Shown here piece by piece: positions 1-6,147 of a DNA stretch of 9,013 nt. The notes under the pieces are model-generated. The model worked only from the letters and a program-made list of their open reading frames with translations. It made no database searches and was not told the origin of the DNA. The translations under genes and the position numbers were made by a program. The stretch comes from an uncultured Atopobium sp. (GTDB lineage Bacteria; Actinomycetota; Coriobacteriia; Coriobacteriales; Atopobiaceae): contig CAMPCT010000073.1 in NCBI GenBank assembly GCA_946647055.1, forward strand, positions 1 to 9,013. Reading direction: 5' to 3'. Position 1 is the stretch's first letter. Every line of letters starts with the position of its first letter.

Positions 1-392
1 TCAAGATCAAGGTCGGCTCCGCCGCGCCGCTGCGCGAGGAGCTCGACGTCGAGGTGAACGGCCGCGACGTCATGAGCGGCCTTCCCAAGTCGGTGCGCAT
101 CGAGAGCGAGGAGATCCGCCGCGCCCTCGACCGTCCCCTCGACGAGGTCACCAAGGCCGTCAAGGACGCGCTCGACCTCACGCCCCCCGACCTCGCCTCC
201 GACCTCATGTACTACGGCATCCTCCTCACGGGCGGCGGCGGCCTGCTCCGCGGTCTCGACTCGCGCCTGCGCGACGAGACGGGCGTCCCCGTCAACGTGA
301 GCCCCACCGCGCTCGAAAACGTCGTCAACGGCTGCGCAAGGGTTCTCGAGGCAAACGCCCTCTCGGGTGGCTTCGTCCAGAGCGCCGGCTAG
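1..392 (+). CDS. mreB: MreB rod-shape-determining actin homologue, C-terminal part (5' truncated)
   Basis: This is the 3' end of a gene that enters from the left edge; the reading frame is open from the first base and ends with TAG at 390-392, leaving about 130 residues. The protein is the bacterial actin that polymerises on the inner face of the membrane and directs the elongasome. The visible part matches the last actin subdomains of MreB: an IKxGSA-like segment at the edge, the ALDRPLDEVTKAVKDAL helix region, the TPPDLASDLM stretch, and the hallmark nucleotide-pocket loop LTGGGGLLRGLD at about 225-260, followed by ETGVPVNV. The end of the protein has a normal MreB-like length after that loop. 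mreC follows ten bases later, the classic mreBCD order. The N-terminal phosphate-binding loop lies outside the window, so MreB versus the Mbl paralogue is decided only by the neighbouring mreC. Confidence 0.93.
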   Translation, partial: KIKVGSAAPLREELDVEVNGRDVMSGLPKSVRIESEEIRRALDRPLDEVTKAVKDALDLTPPDLASDLMYYGILLTGGGGLLRGLDSRLRDETGVPVNVSPTALENVVNGCARVLEANALSGGFVQSAG

Positions 393-394
393 GG
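391..394 (+). promoter_or_regulatory. Likely ribosome binding site of mreC
   Basis: AGGG lies 8 bases upstream of the ATG at 403 and overlaps the mreB stop codon. It is a weak site, but it favours ATG 403 over the in-frame GTG at 367, which would overlap mreB and has no comparable purine stretch at the right distance. Confidence 0.45.
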
Positions 395-402
395 TCGTCC
401 GC

Positions 403-1401
403 ATGGCTTCCATTCCGCTGGGATCGTCGGGAGGATTGGGAAAGGGCAGGGGAGACGGCGCGGGCGGAAGGCTCTGTGCCATCCTCAGCGCCATCTCGAT
501 CGTGCTCTTCACCCTTGGTGTGCGGGGAGCCATCCCCGTAGGTGTCGTGCGCTCGGGAATCTCCGTCGTCACCACCCCCGTCAGGTCCATCGGCGCTGCC
601 GTCACGTCACCGCTCACGGGAGTCGGCAACGCGATCCACAACATCACCGCCTCCGAGGCGACCCTTACCGAGCTCGAGGCCGAGAACGAGCAGCTCCGCG
701 CCCGCGTCGCCGAGCTCGAGGAGTACCAGCAGACTGCGGTGAGGCTCCAGGACCTCCTCGACCTCAAGAGCGCCTACATGCTCCAGTCGACCGCCGCACG
801 CGTCATCTCGGGCTCGACCGACACCTGGTCCTCGACGATCACCATCGACAAGGGCACGACGTCCGGGCTTGCCCAGGGCATGCCCGTCACGGACGCCTCG
901 GGGGTCATCGGGCAGATCACCGAATGCGGGCCCACGTCGTCCGTCGTGCGGCTCATCTCCGACGAGGGGTCGTCCGTCTCGGCGATGGTCCAGTCGAGCA
1001 GGGCGCAGGGGATGCTGCGCGGCTCCGTCGACGGCACCATCCACCTCGCCCTCGTGAGGACCGACCAGGAGGTTGCCGTGGGCGACCTCGTGATCACGAG
1101 CGGCCTGGGCGGCGTGTTCCCCAAGGGCCTGCTCCTGGGCACCGTCGAGACCGTCGAGCGCTCGTCGGGCTCGCTCTACTACGACATCACGGTACGCGCG
1201 CCCTCGTCGCCCGGCCTCCAGGAGGAGGTGCTGGTGATCACCTCGCTCTCCGTCGACCAGCAGGCGACCACCGAGGAGATCGCCGCGGCCGAGCGTCTTG
1301 ACCAGGAGTCGGGGCACAACACGCCCGCTGAGACCGCTCAGGATGACGCCTCGGGAGACGACGCCTCGGGGGAGACCGCTGAGGACGGGGGTGACGACTG
1401 A
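403..1401 (+). CDS. mreC: MreC rod-shape-determining protein
   Basis: MreC is a bitopic membrane protein whose extracytoplasmic domain binds and activates PBP2, linking MreB to wall synthesis. The 332-residue product has a short glycine-rich cytoplasmic N-terminus, one membrane segment at about residues 24-40 (LCAILSAISIVLFTLGV), a coiled coil at about 84-125 with a clear heptad pattern (LTELEAENEQLRARVAELEE) ending in the family-typical LLDLK, and then the double beta-barrel region at about 128-280 containing VTDASGVIGQI and GLGGVFPKGLLLGTV, both diagnostic of MreC. A low-complexity acidic tail with DDASG repeats fills about residues 285-332. The start at ATG 403 is chosen because it clears the mreB stop and has an AGGG site; GTG 367 is the alternative. 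The stop TGA overlaps the mreD ATG by one base, implying coupled translation. Confidence 0.95.
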   Translation: MASIPLGSSGGLGKGRGDGAGGRLCAILSAISIVLFTLGVRGAIPVGVVRSGISVVTTPVRSIGAAVTSPLTGVGNAIHNITASEATLTELEAENEQLRARVAELEEYQQTAVRLQDLLDLKSAYMLQSTAARVISGSTDTWSSTITIDKGTTSGLAQGMPVTDASGVIGQITECGPTSSVVRLISDEGSSVSAMVQSSRAQGMLRGSVDGTIHLALVRTDQEVAVGDLVITSGLGGVFPKGLLLGTVETVERSSGSLYYDITVRAPSSPGLQEEVLVITSLSVDQQATTEEIAAAERLDQESGHNTPAETAQDDASGDDASGETAEDGGDD

Positions 1402-1967
1402 TGGCGATGCAGGTCAAGGATGCCAACAGGGTCAGGCGCTCCATCGGCGTCGCCTTCGTGGTGACGATGCTCCTGCACATCGCCCTCTTTCCCAACATCT
1501 CGCTCGTCGAGGGCAAGGCCAACCTGCTCCTGGTGTTCGCCGCATACGTCGCCCTGGGCATCGGGGGAGAGGTCGGCGTCACCGCCGGCTTTGCGGCGGG
1601 CCTCGCCTTCGACCTCACGACCACGGGGCCCGTGGGGCTCATGGCACTCGAGCTCACCCTTGTTTCCTACATCCTTGGCAGGGAGAAGCGCAACCGCCTC
1701 GCGGAGGATCCCTCCGGGTCAATGCGGGCGTTCCTCGTCGCCTCGCTCTGCGTGGAGCTCGCCTACGGCATCGCCATGCTCGCCACCGGGTCTGGCGCGG
1801 GCATCGTGTCGCTCCTGTTCATGCGGCTCCTCCCCTCGGTGGTGCTCGACTGCGTCGTCTTTGCCGTCTACCTCGCGATTGGCTCGCGGGGCAGCAGGGG
1901 CGGCGCGGCGTTCTCGGGTGGTGCGGGTTCCTCCGTCCTTGGCGGCAAGCGAATCCGCGGCAGGTAG
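1401..1967 (+). CDS. mreD: MreD rod-shape-determining membrane protein
   Basis: MreD is a small polytopic membrane protein of the elongasome; its exact role is unclear, but it works with MreC. The 188-residue product is of normal family length or slightly above. Five or six hydrophobic segments can be seen: about residues 15-33, 41-56, 58-72, 77-92, 108-128 and 132-157. The FDLTTTGPVGLMAL stretch between segments 3 and 4 is the usual conserved MreD region (D-x-x-x-x-x-P-x-G). After the last segment there is a glycine/arginine/serine-rich tail of about 30 residues. The ATG overlaps the mreC stop (TGATG), and GGGGGTGA at 1387-1394 is a suitable ribosome site. Identification rests on topology plus gene position more than on strong motifs, which is normal for this divergent family. 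Confidence 0.88.
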   Translation: MAMQVKDANRVRRSIGVAFVVTMLLHIALFPNISLVEGKANLLLVFAAYVALGIGGEVGVTAGFAAGLAFDLTTTGPVGLMALELTLVSYILGREKRNRLAEDPSGSMRAFLVASLCVELAYGIAMLATGSGAGIVSLLFMRLLPSVVLDCVVFAVYLAIGSRGSRGGAAFSGGAGSSVLGGKRIRGR

Positions 1968-1970
1968 GTG
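1962..1970 (+). promoter_or_regulatory. Ribosome binding site of mrdA, decides the start
   Basis: AGGTAGGTG ends 6 bases before the ATG at 1977. The in-frame GTG at 1968 lies inside this site and so is an unlikely start; a further ATG at 1983 would be 12 bases away. The site overlaps the mreD stop codon TAG (1965-1967). Confidence 0.5.
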
Positions 1971-1976
1971 CCCGCC

Positions 1977-4013
1977 ATGAGCATGGGTTCCATCATCCTG
2001 GTCATCGTCCTCGTCGCGGCGCTCTCCGCCGCGGTGTTCGCCTACCTCATCCTCAGCTCCCAGACGGGGTCGCTCAAGGTCGACATCGGCGGCCAGGCCC
2101 CGCGTGCCGCCGGCGGTGAGGACAACTCACCCGAGAAGGGCTTCAAGCAGCGCCTCCAGGGCCTCGCCGTGGCCACTGCGGCCGTGCTGGGCGTCATCAC
2201 GGCGCGGCTCTGGGGCATGCAGCTCCTCTCGTCCGACGACTATGCCGAGATGGCGGAGTCCAACCGCACGAGGACCGTCACCACGCGTGCGGCGCGCGGG
2301 CGCATCGTCGACCGCAACGGCATCGAGCTCGTGAGCAACCGACCGAGCCTCGCCGTGGTGGGGGAGAAGGACCTCCTCGAGGACGAGGTGAAGGTCCGCC
2401 TGCTCGCCAACCTCCTGGGCATGCCCTACGTCGCCGTGCGCCGCAAGATCCAGAGCGAGACGGAAGGCGCGCAGAACCTGCGCACCATCGCCGCCGACGT
2501 GAGCCTGCGGCAGGTCGCCTACATGGGGGAGCACCCCGACGTCTTCACCGGCGCGAGCGTCGAGGAGCGCACGCAGCGCATCTATCCCCTTGGTGACCTC
2601 TGCGCCCACGTGCTCGGGTACACGGGGAACCCCACGCAGGAGCAGCTCGACGCAAGCGGGTCGGGCGACCTTGGCTCCATCTCCTACGAGGCGGGGGACA
2701 CGGTGGGCCAGTCCGGGGTCGAGTTCCAGTACGAGAGCGTCCTGCAGGGCATCCGTGGCGAGCAGATCGTCTACGTCGACGCCAACGGGCGCGTCGTGGA
2801 GCAGTCCACCTCGGTCGCGCCAACCAGCGGCTCAGACGTGGTGCTCACCATCGACGCAAAGATCCAGCGCGGTGCCGAGGCGGGCCTGTCCCACGCCATC
2901 CAGGCGTCGCGCGACAAGGGCAACGCCGGGTGCAAGGCGGGTGCCATCGTGGTGCTCGATGCCACCAACGGCGACGTCCTCGCCCTCGCGAGCGCCCCGA
3001 CCTACTCGCCGTCGGCGTTCATTGGCGGCATCTCGGCCGACGACTGGTCGCAGATCTCGTCCGAGAGGGCGGACTGGCCCATGGTCAACCGCGCGGTGTC
3101 CGGCCAGTACATGTCGGCCTCGACCATCAAGCCCCTCTCCACCTTCGCGGCCCTCGACTTTGGCATCGCCACAAAGGACTCCCACTACGTCTGCGAGGGC
3201 TTCTGGACGGGCTTCGGCAAGGAGTACGGCAAGTACTGCTGGAACCACGACGGTCACGGCGGCCTCTCGCTGCGCGACGGCATCACCTACTCGTGCGACG
3301 TCGTCTTCTACGAGATCGCGAAGGCATTCTTCCTCTCCGAGGACCACAAGGAGGGCCTGCAGGAGACCTTCCGCCGCTGGGGCCTGGGCACCGCCTTTGG
3401 CATCGACCTCCCCGGCGAGGCCACGGGACGAGTCCCCGACGCCAAGTGGAAGTGGGACTACTTCTCGGACTACTCGGAGGCGGACCGCACCTGGCAGGGC
3501 GGCGACACCACCAACATCGCCATCGGCCAGGGCGACCTGCTCGTGACCCCGCTGCAGATGGCCTGCATCTACATGGGCATCGCCAACCGTGGCACCATCT
3601 GGCGCCCCCATGTCCTCAAGTCGATCCAGTCGCACTCCGGCGGCTCCGTCATCGAGTACAAGCCCGAGGTCCTCAGCACGCCCGAGGAGCCCGCGGCAAA
3701 CTACGACCTGGTCATCGATGGCCTCAAGGGCGTCATCTACGAGGAGTCCTACAGCATGACCCAGCACTTCCTCAACCTGACGCACGAGGTGGCCGGCAAG
3801 ACCGGCTCCGGCGAGATCGGCAACGACCCCGCAACGGGCTGGTTCGTCGCGTTCTCGCCCATCGAGAACCCCAAGTACGTCGTCGCCACGGTCATCGAGA
3901 AGGGCGGCTTCGGCGCGACGTCGGCCATGTATGCCGTGCGCGACACCTTGGGTACCATCTACGACGAGCCCGACACCGTGACCGACACGGCTGCCGACAC
4001 CGCGATGGAATAG
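1977..4013 (+). CDS. mrdA: Penicillin-binding protein 2, elongation-specific peptidoglycan transpeptidase
   Basis: This class B PBP crosslinks new lateral-wall peptidoglycan and forms a pair with RodA. The 678-residue protein shows two hydrophobic N-terminal segments (about 6-26 and 62-83). Next come the non-catalytic pedestal domain, starting with RGRIVDRNG at 107-115, and a transpeptidase domain from about 280. The catalytic motifs are complete: SxxK as STIK with the acylated serine at 382 and lysine 385; SxD as SCD at 439-441 (Asp in the third position is common in elongation-type PBP2); KTGS at 608-611. No PASTA repeats are present, which argues against a PknB-linked FtsI type. Position between mreD and rodA supports the MrdA assignment. 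The first membrane segment is unusual because canonical PBP2 has only one, corresponding to the second here. The C-terminus is short and acidic. Start: ATG 1977 by its ribosome site; GTG 1968 and ATG 1983 are alternatives. Confidence 0.95.
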   Translation: MSMGSIILVIVLVAALSAAVFAYLILSSQTGSLKVDIGGQAPRAAGGEDNSPEKGFKQRLQGLAVATAAVLGVITARLWGMQLLSSDDYAEMAESNRTRTVTTRAARGRIVDRNGIELVSNRPSLAVVGEKDLLEDEVKVRLLANLLGMPYVAVRRKIQSETEGAQNLRTIAADVSLRQVAYMGEHPDVFTGASVEERTQRIYPLGDLCAHVLGYTGNPTQEQLDASGSGDLGSISYEAGDTVGQSGVEFQYESVLQGIRGEQIVYVDANGRVVEQSTSVAPTSGSDVVLTIDAKIQRGAEAGLSHAIQASRDKGNAGCKAGAIVVLDATNGDVLALASAPTYSPSAFIGGISADDWSQISSERADWPMVNRAVSGQYMSASTIKPLSTFAALDFGIATKDSHYVCEGFWTGFGKEYGKYCWNHDGHGGLSLRDGITYSCDVVFYEIAKAFFLSEDHKEGLQETFRRWGLGTAFGIDLPGEATGRVPDAKWKWDYFSDYSEADRTWQGGDTTNIAIGQGDLLVTPLQMACIYMGIANRGTIWRPHVLKSIQSHSGGSVIEYKPEVLSTPEEPAANYDLVIDGLKGVIYEESYSMTQHFLNLTHEVAGKTGSGEIGNDPATGWFVAFSPIENPKYVVATVIEKGGFGATSAMYAVRDTLGTIYDEPDTVTDTAADTAME

Positions 4014-4022
4014 GAGGGAGGT
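4012..4022 (+). promoter_or_regulatory. Strong ribosome binding site of rodA
   Basis: AGGAGGGAGGT contains two overlapping GGAGG-type cores immediately after the mrdA stop. Both place the ATG at 4027 at acceptable distance (about 9 and 4 bases), while the in-frame GTG at 4021 lies within the second core. It is among the strongest ribosome sites in the window. Confidence 0.65.
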
Positions 4023-4026
4023 GCGC

Positions 4027-5271
4027 ATGGCAAGTCACGTCAAGGGGACCCACCTTCCCGACTACGGGAGGACCCCCTCGCTGAGCAGGCTCTTTGGAGG
4101 CGACGCCGGCAAGGCGCCCTCCTCTGGGCAGGCCCACAGGCTCCATGCGCGCAGGCCCCTCTCCTCGCTCTACCTGCCGGCGCTCATCCCGACGGTCCTC
4201 CTCGTCGCGTACGGCCTCCTCGTCGTGTGGTCGGCATCGCTCACCATCGAGGCCGCGTCCTTCCCACGCCAGGCCTTCGGCGCGGTCCTCGGCCTCATCG
4301 CGGCGGTCGTCGTCTGGCGCTACGACTACCGGACGCTCGCGAACATGACCACGGTCCTGCTCGTGCTCGACGTCGTGCTCATGCTCCTCCCGCACGTGCC
4401 GGGGCTTGGCGCCAACGCCAAGGGAATGACCGGCTGGATCGTGATCCCGCTCATAGGCCTCAGGTTCCAGCCGTCCGAGCTCGCAAAGATCATCACCATC
4501 CTGCTCATGGCGGGCCTCACCGCGCAGTACAACGGCAAGATAGAGACGCTTCGCGACTACGTGCGCCTCTGCGCGATCCTGTGCGTCCCGTTCTTCCTCA
4601 TCCTCAGCCAGCCCGACCTGGGCACGGGCCTCGTCATCCTGGTGCTCGGCGCCACGATCATCATCTGCGGGGGTGCGAAGCGCTCGTGGGTGCTCGTCAC
4701 CATCGCCCTGATCGTCCTGGGCGCGGCGGTCATCATCGTGACCTCCATGTCCGAGAGCTTCCCGGTCCATGTCCTCAAGCCCTACCAGCTCAAGCGCCTC
4801 ATCGTCTTCGTCGACCCCACGGTCGACCCGGCGGGGGATGGCTACAACCTCCAGCAGGCGAAGATCGCCGTGGGCTCGGGCGGCCTTCTGGGCAAGGGAA
4901 TCGGCAATGCCACGCAGGCAGGCCAGGGATTCCTCCCCGAGGCCCACACCGACTTCGTCTTCGCCCTGCTCTCCGAGGAGTTCGGCTTCGTGGGGGCGAT
5001 GCTTCTGCTCGGGCTCTTCGCCTGCCTGCTCTTCTCGACGATCTTGCTCGCCATGCGCTGCGAGTCGCCCTTCGCGAAGCTCACGCTCGTGGGGATCGTC
5101 GCCATGTGGACGTTCCAGATCCTCGAGAACATCGGCATGTGCATCGGCATCATGCCCATCACCGGCATTCCTCTGCCGTTCATCAGCTTCGGGTCGTCGT
5201 CGATGATCGTCCAGCTGATGGCGGCGGGTCTCGTCCAGTCCGTGCACCTCCATCGCAACAAGTCAGCATAG
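4027..5271 (+). CDS. rodA: RodA, SEDS-family peptidoglycan glycosyltransferase
   Basis: RodA polymerises lipid II into glycan strands during elongation, in complex with PBP2. The 414-residue product has about ten hydrophobic segments from residue 48 onward and the expected SEDS signatures: FQPSELAK at about 147-154, SQPDLGTG at about 194-201, YNLQQAKIAVGSGGLLGKG, LPEAHTDFVFALLSEEFGFVG with the likely catalytic aspartate at 309 (HTDF), and PLPFISFGSSS near the C-terminus. FtsW is the alternative SEDS member, but the place directly after mrdA, 13 bases from its stop, favours RodA. About 45 hydrophilic residues, rich in basic, Gly and Ser, precede the first membrane segment; this is longer than in typical RodA. 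The ATG at 4027 is preferred over GTG 4021 because the latter lies within the ribosome site. Confidence 0.95.
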   Translation: MASHVKGTHLPDYGRTPSLSRLFGGDAGKAPSSGQAHRLHARRPLSSLYLPALIPTVLLVAYGLLVVWSASLTIEAASFPRQAFGAVLGLIAAVVVWRYDYRTLANMTTVLLVLDVVLMLLPHVPGLGANAKGMTGWIVIPLIGLRFQPSELAKIITILLMAGLTAQYNGKIETLRDYVRLCAILCVPFFLILSQPDLGTGLVILVLGATIIICGGAKRSWVLVTIALIVLGAAVIIVTSMSESFPVHVLKPYQLKRLIVFVDPTVDPAGDGYNLQQAKIAVGSGGLLGKGIGNATQAGQGFLPEAHTDFVFALLSEEFGFVGAMLLLGLFACLLFSTILLAMRCESPFAKLTLVGIVAMWTFQILENIGMCIGIMPITGIPLPFISFGSSSMIVQLMAAGLVQSVHLHRNKSA

Positions 5272-5289
5272 TCCCCTCGTCGGCATGTC

Positions 5290-5295
5290 AGGAGG
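5290..5295 (+). promoter_or_regulatory. Ribosome binding site of the DUF697-type gene
   Basis: AGGAGG sits 6 bases before the ATG at 5302, in the 30-base gap after rodA. It is a near-consensus site and fixes the start. The gap shows no terminator-like hairpin and no clear promoter. Confidence 0.65.
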
Positions 5296-5301
5296 CCAAC
5301 C

Positions 5302-6147
5302 ATGAAGCTCGGCGACATACCCTACGACAAGGCACGGGAGGTCCTCTCGTCGGCAAAGGGGACCGAGGCCCTGCGGGCGGAGCCCATCCGCATCCTCGTC
5401 CTGGTTGACCCCGCGGCGCCCCGAGACCTCGTGGCGTCGCTGCGTGACGCCCTCGTTCCCACCACGTCCCACGCGCTCGTCCTGGTCGAGAAGCTCGACG
5501 GCGGAACCATCCCGCGCGTGGGGAGCGACAACGACGCGGCCATCATTGTCGCGGGCGGCTCGGACGCGCTCACGGTCCCGGCCATCTCGGCGGCGCTCTC
5601 CGCCGGCGTTCCCTGCTGCGTCGTCGCCGAGTCAAGCGTCGACGCGCCCGAGGCGCCGCTTGGCGGCGAGGACGTGGGACTTGTCGCGGCCACGAGCAGC
5701 GAGGCGCTCATCGACAAGCTGGGCGTGTGGATCGTCGACAACACGAAGAAGGACCTCGCGTTCGCCGCAAACTTCCCCTTCGTGCGCAAGCCCAAGGTCG
5801 ACAAGCTCATCAGGACCTGCGCCGCAGAGAACGCCGCGGTGGGCGCCGTCCTCATCATCCCCGGGGCCGACATGCCCGTCATGACCGCCAACCAGGCCAA
5901 GCTCGCCCTCGAGATCGCCGCGGTCTACGGCAAGGACCTCACGCCCGAGCGCCTGGTCGAGATCGCCGGCGTCGTGGGCGGAGGCTTTGCGTACCGTGCC
6001 CTCGCCCGGCAGCTCCTGGGCCTCATCCCCGGCCTTGGGGTCCTGCTCAAGGCGGGCGTCGGCTATGCGGGGACCATCGCGACGGGAACGGCCCTCAGGG
6101 CCCGCTTCGAGATTCCCGAGGCCCTTGGTGGAAGAGGGCGCGCATGA
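5302..6147 (+). CDS. DUF697-type protein without a GTPase domain, function unknown
   Basis: The 281-residue product has two parts. Residues about 28-150 look like an alpha/beta fold with repeated hydrophobic strands (RILVLVDP, HALVLVEKL, AAIIVAGG, VPCCVVAES). Residues about 155-270 resemble the DUF697 (YcjF/EcfA-like GTPase-associated) domain: KVDKLIRTCAAENAAVGAVLIIPGADMPVMTANQ, then YGKDLTPERLVEIAGVVGGGF, ARQLLGLIPGLG and YAGTIATG. In many proteins this domain follows a small GTPase, but no P-loop (GxxxxGKS/T) or NKxD motif is visible here. The C-terminal region is glycine-rich and amphipathic and could associate with membranes; this is inference. The gene follows rodA by 30 bases and its stop overlaps the start of the radical SAM gene (ATGA), so co-expression is likely. 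Family assignment is by recognised motif pattern; no biochemical role can be stated. Confidence 0.78.
   Translation: MKLGDIPYDKAREVLSSAKGTEALRAEPIRILVLVDPAAPRDLVASLRDALVPTTSHALVLVEKLDGGTIPRVGSDNDAAIIVAGGSDALTVPAISAALSAGVPCCVVAESSVDAPEAPLGGEDVGLVAATSSEALIDKLGVWIVDNTKKDLAFAANFPFVRKPKVDKLIRTCAAENAAVGAVLIIPGADMPVMTANQAKLALEIAAVYGKDLTPERLVEIAGVVGGGFAYRALARQLLGLIPGLGVLLKAGVGYAGTIATGTALRARFEIPEALGGRGRA

Noticed and set aside
367..402. Alternative GTG start of mreC
   Set aside because: It would overlap mreB by 26 bases, adds residues without membrane or family character, and has no good ribosome site.
2832..4028. Open frame of 398 codons on the - strand opposite the PBP2 transpeptidase domain
   Set aside because: Low-complexity composition and no recognisable motif; it is a mirror of codon bias in mrdA.
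3892..5253. Long open frame of 453 codons on the - strand opposite rodA and the mrdA end
   Set aside because: Its product is rich in Arg, Asp, Glu, His and Gly with no domain, as expected from the complement of a high-GC gene. The + strand frame encodes clear RodA and PBP2 motifs.
5727..6143. Upstream extension of the radical SAM reading frame by 139 codons
   Set aside because: This part overlaps the DUF697 gene and encodes Arg/His-rich sequence. The family N-terminus and ribosome site fit ATG 6144.
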